IMG/VR virus record: IMGVR_UViG_3300023110_000034
Location: 1 to 64,000 of that record
Reading direction: 5' to 3' (one strand)
Source of the DNA: a virus
Length of the DNA stretch: 64,000 nucleotides
Under the pieces are notes generated by a model, which was not told the origin of the DNA, searched no databases, and was given only the letters and a program-made list of their open reading frames with translations. Made by a program: the position numbers and the translations under genes. Every line of letters begins with the position of its first letter. Position 1 is the first letter of the stretch. Of the stretch, positions 1 to 6,801 are shown in pieces.

Positions 1-81
1 TCCTTGTGTTTTACCCACTTCCAGTTCATATTGATTGAAAGTATCAATCAAAAATCCATTGATCTCCGTGTTATTAATCAT
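1..81 (-). CDS. Start of a replication protein, possibly primase-helicase (runs off window)
   Basis: Only the first 27 codons lie in the window, starting with the ATG complement at 79-81 and running off the left edge. The visible residues begin MINNTEINGFLIDTFNQYEL. An opening of the form 'INGF-hydrophobic-D-x-[FY]-NQ' is one I associate from memory with the N-terminus of primase-helicase proteins of Bacteroidota phages, just before a zinc-binding segment. The zinc segment is outside the window, so this is inference. It is the last visible gene of the leftward replication block, directly after the SSB-like gene, which suits a replisome component. It could equally be an unrelated small protein. 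Confidence 0.35.
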   Translation of the reverse strand, partial: MINNTEINGFLIDTFNQYELEVGKTQG

Positions 82-142
82 TTAATCTTCTATCAAATTT
101 TCATTGTCATTATCATTGCTTACAGCAACATCGTAATCATCA

Positions 143-463
143 TCAAAATGGTAAATCATCTTCTTGTGCGATTGATTGCGCTTGTGTTGATGCAGCTTGT
201 GGTGTTTGACCATCACGAGGTGGTGGCGATGGAAATTCACCATTAGTCCATACAACTTGGGCATTACCAAGATATGTTTTTTCCATTTTAGCTTCACGCT
301 CTTCTTTAGATTGTGATACTATTACTGGACCTTGATTACCAAATTGATCAACTTCATCATTTACTGTTATAGTAATTGGTAAGTATTTACCTTTCTTACC
401 TTCAATAATTTTATCTTTAGGTATTGCTGAAAGATTAATACTTGTTTTAATTATACCAGCCAT
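143..463 (-). CDS. SSB-like single-stranded DNA-binding protein
   Basis: This 106-residue protein ends in QEDDLPF. An acidic tail finishing in D-D-hydrophobic-P-F is the signature by which bacterial SSB proteins recruit partner enzymes. Before it is a proline/glutamine-rich linker (about residues 78-100), as in SSB. The N-terminal 75 residues are predicted-beta and could be a small OB fold, but this is shorter than the usual SSB fold of about 110 residues and I do not see the classical SSB aromatic pattern. It sits beside an exonuclease and an ERF annealing protein, the standard company of a phage SSB. It would coat single strands during replication and recombination. The tail is strong evidence for the role; the fold itself is inferred. 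Confidence 0.7.
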   Translation of the reverse strand: MAGIIKTSINLSAIPKDKIIEGKKGKYLPITITVNDEVDQFGNQGPVIVSQSKEEREAKMEKTYLGNAQVVWTNGEFPSPPPRDGQTPQAASTQAQSIAQEDDLPF

Positions 464-464
464 A

Positions 465-632
465 TTAATATGTGCTTAAGGTGTTAAACATTCTGCGTAA
501 CTGATCTTTATTTGCACCAGTTACACGGCGTAGGTTATCTACGGCTTTTACATGGGAATGACCATTATAGAAATTATTTTCACTTGTGGTAATTCCAGTT
601 ACGTTGCATGTTCTTTTTCTAGTTCGTGCCAT
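465..632 (-). CDS. Small basic protein between SSB and exonuclease genes
   Basis: A 55-residue open frame starts MARTRKRTCNVTG and fills the space between the exonuclease and SSB-like genes, with one base between its stop and the SSB start. It is basic, has a single cysteine and is predicted mostly helical in its second half (DNLRRVTGANKDQLRRMFN). The tight fit, same strand and A-rich leader support a real gene. I do not recognise the family; a small DNA-binding accessory protein is possible from its charge and place only. Confidence 0.55.
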   Translation of the reverse strand: MARTRKRTCNVTGITTSENNFYNGHSHVKAVDNLRRVTGANKDQLRRMFNTLSTY

Positions 633-652
633 AATAATAAAATTTAAGTTAA

Positions 653-1396
653 TTAAAGTGTTTTTTGTACAAAGTACTGTGATGGATCGAACCCATCAGT
701 CTTATAGAATAAATCGTACACTTCTGTTGCTTTCTTTACTTTTTCATAACCTGATTCATAGAATCTGTCTGAACAATCAAAGATACCAATTTGGTGTGTA
801 GTTTTATCTATAGCAATAAACAAAAAATCATAATCAAATATTCTCCTATATATATAGGCTTGACTGTCGTAATTATAGCGGTAGGCACTGCTTTTAAATC
901 GGTTTAAATCACCTGTAGTTTTCAAATCAATGATTAATTTTTCATCATGATTAACTATATCAGCTTTACCCTTCCACCAATTACCTTCTAATTCAATTAT
1001 TCCAGGTACTTCGTATTCAATCTGTGATTTATTATTTGAACCTAGAATAAATTCTTTACAGATCTTATTAGTTAAGACCTTTTCTCGCATTAATTCAATC
1101 TGATCAACTTCATGCTGTAATAAGCATAACTCACCTTCAGAAATTTCTTTATATTTCTTTGTACTCCTAGTGGTTGCTTCAATCACTTTATACTTTTCCA
1201 GTTTATCTGGTTCAAGTATTGCAGTGTGAAAATAACCTCCGACTAAAAAAGCTGGATTAGGTTTTGAAGGTTGCTTAAAGTCAAGCGGATTGTTTAATAA
1301 TACGGATATGTCTGAATTGCTTAAATACTGTTTACCAAATTCACCATAGTAATCTGCATCATTTCTAAGCTTTTGTATTACTTGTTCTGACTTCAT
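653..1396 (-). CDS. RecE/exonuclease VIII-like PD-(D/E)XK exonuclease
   Basis: A 247-residue nuclease of the RecB/RecE type. Visible features are G-x-x-F-H57-T-A-x-L-E-P, the metal-binding core GKAD146-I-V with I-I-D157-L-K159-T-T, and the downstream helix Y-D-S-Q179-A-Y that matches the 'QxxxY' motif. The family degrades one strand of a DNA duplex to leave 3' overhangs for a partner annealing protein. The adjacent ERF gene, overlapping by 32 bases, supplies that partner, so the pair forms a phage recombination system comparable to RecE-RecT or lambda Exo-Beta. At about 250 residues it is typical of the compact phage forms that lack the long N-terminal extension of E. coli RecE. Confidence 0.85.
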   Translation of the reverse strand: MKSEQVIQKLRNDADYYGEFGKQYLSNSDISVLLNNPLDFKQPSKPNPAFLVGGYFHTAILEPDKLEKYKVIEATTRSTKKYKEISEGELCLLQHEVDQIELMREKVLTNKICKEFILGSNNKSQIEYEVPGIIELEGNWWKGKADIVNHDEKLIIDLKTTGDLNRFKSSAYRYNYDSQAYIYRRIFDYDFLFIAIDKTTHQIGIFDCSDRFYESGYEKVKKATEVYDLFYKTDGFDPSQYFVQKTL

Positions 1397-1922
1397 ACGA
1401 TTTTAATTCAGACTTGTCTTCAATAGACACGTCGTATTTACTTACTATTGTTGTTACGCTTCCGCCAGATTGAATATAGCTTAATGCTTTACTCCAGTTG
1501 TCTGACCCCTTTAATAATTTAGGCTTTGATTGTTTACCGTGAGTATTAGTCGCATCAGCGTCTGCAGTATCATCAATTAGTAATAGATTGCCAAGTGCAT
1601 ACTTTTTACCATAAGAAGATGCAGATCCAAATTGCTGAGGAACTTGCATACCCTTTTGGTTAAAGTCTACACCAACAACAGCCGAGGATTCAATAAAATT
1701 TGCACCATCAGCATCAAATATAGATGCAACAGATTCAATTATACCGTCACCAAGGTATTTCTCATTAACAGTAAAGTATACTTTATACTTTTTGTTAAAT
1801 GGTTTAAGTGCTTCGAGAATGTCTTCGGCAGATCTGAAATTGTACTTGCCGAATGAATTGTACCGCGATTTTTTTGCCTTAAACTCTTGTTGAATTAAAC
1901 TTAATTTTTCGTGGATATTCAT
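1365..1922 (-). CDS. erf: ERF-family single-strand annealing protein
   Basis: This 185-residue protein shows the ERF family pattern. An N-terminal helix (MNIHEKLSLIQQEFKAKK) is followed by a conserved 'fGKYNFRSAEDILEALKP' segment, a beta-rich core, and the diagnostic G-S-A-S-S-Y-G-K-K-Y-A-L-G-N-L-L-L-I-D-D near residues 100-120 with the acidic D-T-A-D-A-D-A after it. ERF proteins (P22 Erf is the type member) anneal complementary single strands, often to circularise or repair phage genomes. It acts with the exonuclease encoded just downstream. The C-terminal region after residue 130 is less conserved, as usual for the family. Gene order exonuclease/annealase/SSB is classical. Confidence 0.88.
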   Translation of the reverse strand: MNIHEKLSLIQQEFKAKKSRYNSFGKYNFRSAEDILEALKPFNKKYKVYFTVNEKYLGDGIIESVASIFDADGANFIESSAVVGVDFNQKGMQVPQQFGSASSYGKKYALGNLLLIDDTADADATNTHGKQSKPKLLKGSDNWSKALSYIQSGGSVTTIVSKYDVSIEDKSELKSYEVRTSNTKA

Positions 1923-1957
1923 AATTAAACTTGATTTTAATAATATTTTTACGTAAC

Positions 1958-2689
1958 TTATAGAAAATCAACCACTTGCGCAGGATCTACATTATCTATT
2001 AATTTATTAATTGCGTCACGCTTTATCTGCGAAATTCGCACATAAGCCGCGGTTCCATCAATCTTCAATTTATCAGCTATTTCTTTAGCTGACATTTTAT
2101 CACAATCTAAACCGTAGCTCATTCTAAGCACATCGTATTCTTTTATATTAAGGTGTGCTTCCATTATACTTAATAGATATTTATTCATAATATCTATGTT
2201 GTACTCTTTTGTTTTGTCTTCAACTTGAACAAATTTATCTACATCATCATCAATACTAGAAAATATACTATTAAAAAATACTTCAATAGTTCTTTTTTCT
2301 TGCTCAGAATTTTTACGCATATCATTTAATTTATGCTCAGGTATTCTGATATTACCTCTGTTAATATCAATAGCTCTGCGTATTGCACCCTTAATGCGTT
2401 TAGATAGAAATGATTTTAGTGTTCTTTCAGGTTCTGTTGAATCTGTTATAACATCCCAATCAATTTTATCTACTGCATGTATTAATCCTATTGCACCCTC
2501 TTGAATTAGATCATTTATAGTTAACACACCAGATGCTTGCTGTGTTGTGGAAAATTTCCTTGCTATATTTTCAACTAATTCCATGTTTTCTACTATAATT
2601 TTTTCTCTATCATCAGAAATATCTCTTAACAATGTTCTGTCAAGGTCATGCTTGTATCGTACATAATTTTGTACATTATATTTCTTCAT
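1958..2689 (-). CDS. RNA polymerase sigma factor (sigma-70 family)
   Basis: A 243-residue sigma factor. Region 2 is visible as E-N-M-E-L-V-E-N-I-A-R-K-F followed by I-N-D-L-I-Q-E-G-A-I-G-L-I-H-A-V-D-K (about residues 55-80), the core-polymerase-binding and -10-recognition part. A second block, S-F-L-S-K-R-I-K-G-A-I-R-R-A, matches the end of region 2 and start of region 3. The C-terminal helix-turn-helix, M-S-A-K-E-I-A-D-K-L then A-Y-V-R-I-S-Q-I-K-R-D-A, is region 4, which would read the -35 box. It presumably redirects host RNA polymerase to phage promoters. The repeated element upstream of several early genes here is one candidate target; late promoters are the other. It overlaps the next gene by 14 bases. 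Confidence 0.87.
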   Translation of the reverse strand: MKKYNVQNYVRYKHDLDRTLLRDISDDREKIIVENMELVENIARKFSTTQQASGVLTINDLIQEGAIGLIHAVDKIDWDVITDSTEPERTLKSFLSKRIKGAIRRAIDINRGNIRIPEHKLNDMRKNSEQEKRTIEVFFNSIFSSIDDDVDKFVQVEDKTKEYNIDIMNKYLLSIMEAHLNIKEYDVLRMSYGLDCDKMSAKEIADKLKIDGTAAYVRISQIKRDAINKLIDNVDPAQVVDFL

Positions 2690-3293
2690 TTAGTAAAAGT
2701 TTTTCTTGTCTTATCTCATTTGTTATGTTTCTATATATCGTTCTGGTTGATACATTTAAAGCCTTAGCTATATTTGATATTGTGATTTTTTTATTGTTAT
2801 CGTGAATATACAACATTGTTTCGTAAATATCATCAGGTTCGGCTAATTTTTTTTTGCCAATGAGTTTTCCGACTATACTTAACTTCTGTGAAGTATCTAA
2901 TCCAGTAACTTCTTTGAATATGATTTTACGCATTTTATTTTTAGGTGGTGCGTCTAAATCACTTTCAAATACTTCTTGTACTAAATTTTGTATTGAAGCT
3001 TTACTAAGCGTAATGGTTGCAAAACCATTTTCTTTATCAGCAATAAATTCAGCTAATTCTGTAATCTGATCGTATTCTAATCTAGGATTAAGATACCATA
3101 GAACGAGCATGTGCCATTTAAATGACTTATAAGACGTTATTTTAGCCTTACTTCTAAATAACTCGTAACACTCGTACGTACCACTCTCATAAAAGTCACC
3201 CCAGCTGTATGATTCAGAAGGGGTGTCAGTAATTGGTCCGCGTCGATATACGATGCGTCTTCGATGAAAATAGTCGAGTTTTCTATGCGACAT
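2676..3293 (-). CDS. Putative transcriptional regulator with C-terminal helix-turn-helix
   Basis: A 205-residue protein whose last 50 residues form a clear helix-turn-helix: I-T-I-S-N-I-A-K-A-L-N-V-S-T-R-T-I-Y-R-N-I, resembling resolvase-like or sigma region-4-like DNA readers. The first 35 residues are very basic and aromatic (RKLDYFHRRRIVYRR); the middle is helical with no motif I recognise. The gene overlaps the sigma factor and is transcribed ahead of it, so the two may act together. A phage transcription regulator or sigma accessory factor is a reasonable inference; a replication-initiation role cannot be excluded. Confidence 0.6.
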   Translation of the reverse strand: MSHRKLDYFHRRRIVYRRGPITDTPSESYSWGDFYESGTYECYELFRSKAKITSYKSFKWHMLVLWYLNPRLEYDQITELAEFIADKENGFATITLSKASIQNLVQEVFESDLDAPPKNKMRKIIFKEVTGLDTSQKLSIVGKLIGKKKLAEPDDIYETMLYIHDNNKKITISNIAKALNVSTRTIYRNITNEIRQEKLLLNEEI

Positions 3294-3314
3294 TAGCCTG
3301 CTACTTATTTAATT

Positions 3315-3419
3315 TTATTTGCTATCGTCACACTCTGGTCCGATGATTTCATAAAGGATTTCTAAATCTTCTAGTTCGGCTGGTGTGATGTGGTTTAATT
3401 GGTCTTTTGTTGCTCCCAT
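3315..3419 (-). CDS. Tiny acidic protein, 34 residues
   Basis: The frame starts MGATKDQLNHITPAELEDLE and ends in an acidic CDDSK tail. It fills the gap between two leftward genes, and its start overlaps the stop of the 67-residue gene upstream by one base, the packing used throughout this strand. Predicted as one acidic helix. No family recognised. Confidence 0.45.
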   Translation of the reverse strand: MGATKDQLNHITPAELEDLEILYEIIGPECDDSK

Positions 3420-3622
3420 TATAATAATAATAGTTTTAAATACTTTTGGTGTTGTTTCATGCGTTTTGATATTGATTGTATCTCTTTTACTTTAGCATTA
3501 AGCTCTTTTCCTTTAAGTTCATCAATATCTTTCACTTTTTTAGTCATGCATTTATGCATATGAAAAATGTGATCTCTTACAAAATTAACGTGTTTAGTCT
3601 TTTTTGTCTTTAATTTTATCAT
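3419..3622 (-). CDS. Small lysine-rich protein, 67 residues
   Basis: Very basic (about a quarter lysine), with predicted coiled helices through M-T-K-K-V-K-D-I-D-E-L-K-G-K-E-L-N-A-K-V-K-E-I. It has no membrane segment and no motif I know. It lies in a run of small leftward genes and shares bases with both neighbours. A nucleic-acid-binding or host-takeover role would be guesswork. Confidence 0.5.
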   Translation of the reverse strand: MIKLKTKKTKHVNFVRDHIFHMHKCMTKKVKDIDELKGKELNAKVKEIQSISKRMKQHQKYLKLLLL

Positions 3623-3710
3623 AATTTTTCTTTTTAGTTAAACTTTTGATCGTCTCTGATATGTTTCTATAATTAGAAGCCATCAGGTGTTTATACAATT
3701 TATGACTCAT
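3594..3710 (-). CDS. Tiny basic protein, 38 residues
   Basis: The frame begins MSHKLYKHLMASNYRNISET and ends in a lysine-rich tail (KKKNYDKIKDKKD). It overlaps the next gene by 29 bases and starts one base after the previous stop. The long overlap lowers confidence; the start context is A/T-rich like its neighbours. Function unknown. Confidence 0.4.
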   Translation of the reverse strand: MSHKLYKHLMASNYRNISETIKSLTKKKNYDKIKDKKD

Positions 3711-3711
3711 A

Positions 3712-3864
3712 TTAAAATATTGTTGTAATATCTATTATTGCCTCTGGATGGTAATATTTAAGTATGTCTTCAATTGTTTTTTCTGCAACGTGTATAGCAA
3801 CTTTATTGTTAATCAGGTACTTATGCGTACCAAAGCGAGGGCAATTAATTATCAGTTCATCCAT
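3712..3864 (-). CDS. Small unknown protein, 50 residues
   Basis: The frame starts MDELIINCPRFGTHKYLINN and has an alternating hydrophobic pattern that suggests a small beta-alpha fold. Its short opening 'hydrophobic-N-C-P-x-F-G-x-H' phrase could be a metal or nucleotide-binding turn, but only one cysteine and two to three histidines are present. It packs exactly between neighbours, with a one-base start/stop overlap upstream. Confidence 0.5.
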   Translation of the reverse strand: MDELIINCPRFGTHKYLINNKVAIHVAEKTIEDILKYYHPEAIIDITTIF

Positions 3865-4142
3865 TACAATCCTCTTAATTTTAATTTTATCTGTCTTATT
3901 TTGTTTTTAATTATATCAGCTTTTTCATATTGTTCTTCGCCTACATATCTATTCTCAAGTTCATATAATCTTTCTAATTCATAATGAAAAAACTCTGATT
4001 CAGATACAGATGATGAATTGCCAAACTCATCATATATAACATACTGGTGTTTTGTTTCATTATTTTCTTGTGATTGCTTATCAATTAACTTTTCAAAAAT
4101 TAATTGAGCAATACGTTCTATTTCTCCGTCTGTTAAAGCCAT
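3864..4142 (-). CDS. Unknown protein with UVR-like helical hairpin at C-terminus
   Basis: The 92 residues begin with a short amphipathic helix (MALTDGEIERIAQLIFEKL). They end with E-L-E-R-L-Y-E-L-E-N-R-Y-V-G-E-E-Q-Y-E-K-A-D-I-I-K-N-K-I, a pattern like the UVR coiled hairpin of UvrB/UvrC (L-x3-M-x2-A-x2-L-x-FE-x-A-x2-R-D-x-I). UVR hairpins mediate protein-protein contacts. The likeness is by eye and partial. It could be an adaptor in replication or early takeover. Confidence 0.55.
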   Translation of the reverse strand: MALTDGEIERIAQLIFEKLIDKQSQENNETKHQYVIYDEFGNSSSVSESEFFHYELERLYELENRYVGEEQYEKADIIKNKIRQIKLKLRGL

Positions 4143-4143
4143 A

Positions 4144-4326
4144 CTATCTATTTATTAGATCCATTATTTCTTGTTTTATATTTACAATTTCTTCAGCAGC
4201 TTCAACTATTTGATCAATAGTACAGGCTTGATCCATACTTAATGATCTATTGTCATACAACCCGCCGTTAAAATTGTGTACAAACCTCCAAAGAGATTCA
4301 GCTGCTTCTAATGAATTATCACGCAT
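4144..4326 (-). CDS. Small acidic helical protein, 60 residues
   Basis: The 60-residue frame (MRDNSLEAAESLWRFVHNFN...) is acidic, with a C-terminal helix rich in I, E and A. It overlaps the upstream KTSC gene by 8 bases and lies two bases from the gene downstream. No family recognised. Confidence 0.5.
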   Translation of the reverse strand: MRDNSLEAAESLWRFVHNFNGGLYDNRSLSMDQACTIDQIVEAAEEIVNIKQEIMDLINR

Positions 4327-4543
4327 TTGAAAAATTATATTGTTTTAAAATATGTTTATGTATGAACTTACCAATTGATTCAGCATATTTCATAGATAGA
4401 AATTTATCTAATGGTACATTAAAATAATCATACTTTCTACCATTTACAAATGTAAGGCGTAGTTTGTTTAATTTATAATCATATTTAGCTTTTTTAATAG
4501 CCATTGAATTTACTTGTAATGTTTCTTTATTTAATTTAATCAT
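4319..4543 (-). CDS. KTSC-domain protein
   Basis: The 74 residues match the small KTSC domain: V-N-S-x-A-I-K-K-A-x-Y-D near the start, L-x-L-x-F-x-N-G-R-x-Y-x-Y-x-x-V-P in the middle, and A-E-S-I-G-K-F-I-H-K-H-I-L at the end. KTSC domains occur alone in phages and fused to lysyl-tRNA synthetase and other proteins. Their function is not firmly established; a nucleic-acid-binding role has been suggested. It lies next to the DnaA-like gene. Identification of the domain is good; its role here is open. Confidence 0.75.
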   Translation of the reverse strand: MIKLNKETLQVNSMAIKKAKYDYKLNKLRLTFVNGRKYDYFNVPLDKFLSMKYAESIGKFIHKHILKQYNFSNA

Positions 4544-4546
4544 AAT

Positions 4547-4951
4547 TTATTTAATTAAAAATTTATTTATTTTAGTTTCTAAAGCTTCAATTCTATTTAA
4601 TACTTGATCAAATGTCATATCAGCATATTCTTCACGGCCCGGTTTAATATAATAAATATCAAGGTGTTTGGCTATGCTATCATATACGTCATGCATATAT
4701 GGGTCATAACGAGCCTCAATATCAAATCTTTTAAGGCCATTAATTACGGTCGCATGATCACGATTAACAAGTCTACCTATTTTAGATAAGCTTGCATACC
4801 TGCAGTATTTTCTAGCTAATTTAAAATATATAAAGCGTGCTTGTGACATTTCACGTGTACGATCTTTAATTGATATATCTTCAAGATCTAATTCTTTTTG
4901 TACCATACGCAAGACTTTTTCAGGTCTAGCAATCTTTTCTTTTGTTTCCAT
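4547..4951 (-). CDS. Stand-alone DnaA domain IV (DnaA-box-binding) protein
   Basis: A 134-residue protein whose residues 10-78 read as the C-terminal DNA-binding domain of DnaA. The visible signature is R-x-M-S-Q-A-R-F-I-x-F-x-L-A-R-K-Y then S-L-S-K-I-G-R-L-V-N-R64-D65-H66-A-T-V-I, equivalent to the DnaA signature '...GRDHxTV'. There is no AAA+ ATPase domain, so it cannot assemble an initiation complex alone. It could bind DnaA-box-like sites (TTATCCACA-type) at the phage origin, block host initiation, or act as a transcription regulator. A predicted coiled coil (residues 110-134) may dimerise it. The TTATCC core inside the repeated upstream element in this region is a possible target (inference). 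Confidence 0.85.
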   Translation of the reverse strand: METKEKIARPEKVLRMVQKELDLEDISIKDRTREMSQARFIYFKLARKYCRYASLSKIGRLVNRDHATVINGLKRFDIEARYDPYMHDVYDSIAKHLDIYYIKPGREEYADMTFDQVLNRIEALETKINKFLIK

Positions 4952-4953
4952 AT

Positions 4954-5166
4954 TTAATAAGGTTTGTAAGTTGATTTATAAATTGAATTGTGAGTAAATT
5001 TAGTTTTATGTACTTTTTTACCGCTGAATATGATTTCACGATTGCGTGAATAATCTTCATCAGTAAATGGTTTGCAATAGCCGTGTATAGCAGTTTCAGC
5101 TTTCCATTTAGCAGCATTGCGTTTCTTTTTGTTTTCTACGTATTGTTTTAATTCTTTAATTGTCAT
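4954..5166 (-). CDS. Small basic unknown protein, 70 residues
   Basis: A basic 70-residue protein starting MTIKELKQYVENKKKRNAAK, with a lysine/tyrosine-rich C-terminus. An alternative frame of 63 codons on the same strand (4926-5117) is less protein-like and overlaps the next gene, so this frame is preferred. The ATG overlaps the stop of the upstream gene. Not recognised. Confidence 0.55.
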   Translation of the reverse strand: MTIKELKQYVENKKKRNAAKWKAETAIHGYCKPFTDEDYSRNREIIFSGKKVHKTKFTHNSIYKSTYKPY

Positions 5167-5303
5167 TAGTATAAAGGTTTAGTATATTCAGGTTCAGTTT
5201 GCCAGTGTTCCATTAAATGTTCACCGGTTGAGTTATCTATATAATATGTTTCAGTACCTATTGTTATAAATACTGAATTTTCAGATCGTACATCTATAAT
5301 CAT
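5166..5303 (-). CDS. Tiny unknown protein, 45 residues
   Basis: The frame starts MIIDVRSENSVFITIGTETY; two beta-strand-like stretches are followed by an acidic tail. It overlaps the downstream start by one base and the upstream stop by four bases, which supports translational coupling. Function unknown. Confidence 0.5.
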   Translation of the reverse strand: MIIDVRSENSVFITIGTETYYIDNSTGEHLMEHWQTEPEYTKPLY

Positions 5304-5542
5304 TTTGTTAATTGTTTAGCCATATATGTTGCATATGGGGTTGTTGTTTTCATTGGTTCAATAAGTTCAGCCATGCGTAGCCATACCCTTAGGTTGCTAA
5401 TGTCACCCATAACTAATTTATAGGATAACTCAGGCCAAGCCGCATTGTGTCTGTTACGGAAATGAGTACGTAAATTTAATCTATAATGTGCTATTTTAGA
5501 TATTAGCTTTGCCTCAATTCGATCGTCAATTGGATTTGTCAT
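5300..5542 (-). CDS. Small unknown protein downstream of the structured RNA
   Basis: An 80-residue helical, basic protein (MTNPIDDRIEAKLISKIAHY...) with no motif I know. Its start codon lies about 25 bases after the structured RNA at 5566-5880, if that element is read leftward, so the RNA would be its 5' leader. It is the first gene of a string of overlapping small genes running to the DnaA-like gene, and a leader RNA could therefore control several of them. Function unknown. Confidence 0.55.
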   Translation of the reverse strand: MTNPIDDRIEAKLISKIAHYRLNLRTHFRNRHNAAWPELSYKLVMGDISNLRVWLRMAELIEPMKTTTPYATYMAKQLTK

Positions 5543-5565
5543 AGGTATTTGATTTAAAATTAATA

Positions 5566-5880
5566 ATATTGCCAGCTTTATTCGGCGCTGGCTACCTAGC
5601 CTTCTTAACCGTTCCGGCTACGTCTGCCCAAGAGGGCATTGACAAACACACATAAAATGTGGTACAGAGGAGGAGGTACATGACCCTCGCTTCAACTCGA
5701 GTATCTATTTACCCGTCGGTAATCCTCTGTAGCTTTTAATATTTTTATGATGGCGTCCCTTGTGCGGGTTCTTCAGGTAGCTAATCCTTATCCTCACCGA
5801 AGCCAACGGGGTAGAGGACCATCATAAATGTTATGCTTCTCTGGACAATGCCTTGCCACGCGGTTCTCATAACATTTTTG
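5566..5880. ncRNA. Candidate structured RNA, about 315 nt, no coding frame
   Basis: No convincing gene lies here, and the stretch is visibly richer in G+C than its flanks. Long perfect inverted repeats stand out: GCCAGC 5571-5576 with 5587-5592; TGCCC 5625-5629 with 5634-5638; CACAT 5649-5653 with 5657-5661; a 9-bp stem 5663-5671 with 5723-5731; a 10-bp stem 5744-5753 with 5819-5828; and AATGTTATG 5827-5835 with 5868-5876. Smaller hairpins sit inside the big stems, for example TTACC/GGTAA near 5709-5722. Read rightward, the last hairpin is followed by five T, like a terminator. Read leftward, with the neighbouring genes, it becomes a long leader of the gene at 5300-5542. It is not a tRNA, and I see no RNase P or tmRNA signature. 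The class is unknown to me. Confidence 0.7.
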
Positions 5881-6027
5881 TTATAGTTGTTGGTTAAGTA
5901 TGTAGTTTATAACTTGACTTGGTGTACCAGTCATTGTGCGTTCTTCGTCGTATAGATCTTTGAACGTTAAACTATAAAACTTTGGCTTGTGTATAGCAAA
6001 CTGTGTGTTAAATTTATTACCAGCCAT
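5881..6027 (-). CDS. Tiny unknown protein, 48 residues
   Basis: The frame starts MAGNKFNTQFAIHKPKFYSL and ends N-Y-I-L-N-Q-Q-L. Its stop codon abuts the T-run side of the structured RNA, and its start lies two bases from the next gene's stop. Mixed beta and helix are predicted. No family recognised. Confidence 0.5.
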   Translation of the reverse strand: MAGNKFNTQFAIHKPKFYSLTFKDLYDEERTMTGTPSQVINYILNQQL

Positions 6028-6028
6028 A

Positions 6029-6259
6029 TTATTTAGTTTGTGTTGTTATAATTTCTTTTTCGTTTTCAAGCTTATTAATTACGCTATGTAATTTTACTGT
6101 GATATAGTCTACAATATCTTGTACATCAAAGCCGTCATTCCATACAGTTGGTACAAACTTTTCAAGATAGTATCTTGTGTCCCAATCAGCATTAGTTAAT
6201 TTTTCAATGCGATCAATTTTGTTTTGTAAGTCTAAATAATTTTCTAATTGTGTGTTCAT
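6029..6259 (-). CDS. Small acidic unknown protein, 76 residues
   Basis: Mostly helical and acidic (MNTQLENYLDLQNKIDRIEK...), with a central aromatic stretch (DTRYYLEKFVPTVWNDGFDV). It is the first gene downstream of the promoter-like element at 6293-6325, whose TATTATC end lies about 34 bases before its ATG. This arrangement suggests its own transcription start. Function unknown. Confidence 0.55.
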   Translation of the reverse strand: MNTQLENYLDLQNKIDRIEKLTNADWDTRYYLEKFVPTVWNDGFDVQDIVDYITVKLHSVINKLENEKEIITTQTK

Positions 6260-6292
6260 AATATTTAATTTTAATTGTTTGTTATTCGTTAT

Positions 6293-6325
6293 TATTATCT
6301 GTTATGCTTCGTGTTTACTTTGTAA
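6293..6325 (-). promoter_or_regulatory. Promoter-like repeat copy 1 (upstream of 6029-6259)
   Basis: On the plus strand: TATTATCT, eight variable bases, TCGTGTTTA, three bases, TGTAA. Read leftward this is TTACA, N3, TAAACACGA, N8, then an A/T-rich ATAATA, placed just before a small gene. It overlaps the last codons of the gene at 6302-6625. It is one of six copies with identical spacing. Confidence 0.6.
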
Positions 6326-6625
6326 TTCTTCTTCAAGATAGTTTTCAACTTCATACTCTGGTAAGTATTGTTCAAGATCGCTTACATATACGATAGCATC
6401 TTCGTCCAAATCTTTAATGCGTTCAATAATATCATCAAATGGTGGTTGATAATAATAAACATCCATATCCCATTGCATATGTATATGGTCATTAGTCATA
6501 ACGTGTACGTCATAGCTGTCTGCAGTCATATACTCACTAATTTGTAAATCTGCACTTGGTGTATAGTCTTCTGTAAATTTAGCTATGTTTAAAGCTTTTG
6601 CTAGTTGTGTGTAAATATTTGTCAT
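6302..6625 (-). CDS. Acidic unknown early protein, 107 residues
   Basis: A strongly acidic protein, with clusters such as D-L-D-E-D and E-V-E-N-Y-L-E-E-E-L, and a methionine/histidine-rich middle (V-H-V-M-T-N-D-H-I-H-M-Q-W-D-M-D-V). Highly acidic small phage proteins sometimes mimic DNA, but no homology supports that here. A promoter-like element for the next gene is embedded in its 3' end. Its ATG overlaps the stop of the 59-residue gene upstream in the ATGA manner. Confidence 0.6.
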   Translation of the reverse strand: MTNIYTQLAKALNIAKFTEDYTPSADLQISEYMTADSYDVHVMTNDHIHMQWDMDVYYYQPPFDDIIERIKDLDEDAIVYVSDLEQYLPEYEVENYLEEELQSKHEA

Positions 6626-6801
6626 TTTGTTACTCTTTTAATTAATGTAAATAATATTTGTTGTTTAACTTTTAATTCTAATTCGTTAAAGTCATCGCCT
6701 TCAAGTTCTTCTTCGTCAAGTTGCCAGTGTATTGTATTGTCAATGTATTCGTCAATAACTTCGATACAGTGATCAGCCATTTGTTGTACTATTGTGTTCA
6801 T
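6622..6801 (-). CDS. Small acidic protein, 59 residues
   Basis: The frame starts MNTIVQQMADHCIEVIDEYI, contains an E/D-rich middle (Q-L-D-E-E-E-L-E-G-D-D) and ends in a basic helix. It overlaps by four bases at both ends, typical of this operon. Function unknown. Confidence 0.55.
   Translation of the reverse strand: MNTIVQQMADHCIEVIDEYIDNTIHWQLDEEELEGDDFNELELKVKQQILFTLIKRVTK

Noticed and set aside
1430-1445. CGTATTTACTTAC near 1430 as another copy of the promoter-like element
   Set aside because: The TATTATCC half is missing at the fixed distance, and the site lies inside the ERF gene.
5740-5830. Hammerhead ribozyme inside the structured RNA (CUGAAGA on the minus strand)
   Set aside because: The required GAAA partner after the second stem and a proper cleavage triplet are not in place; the match is to one core segment only.
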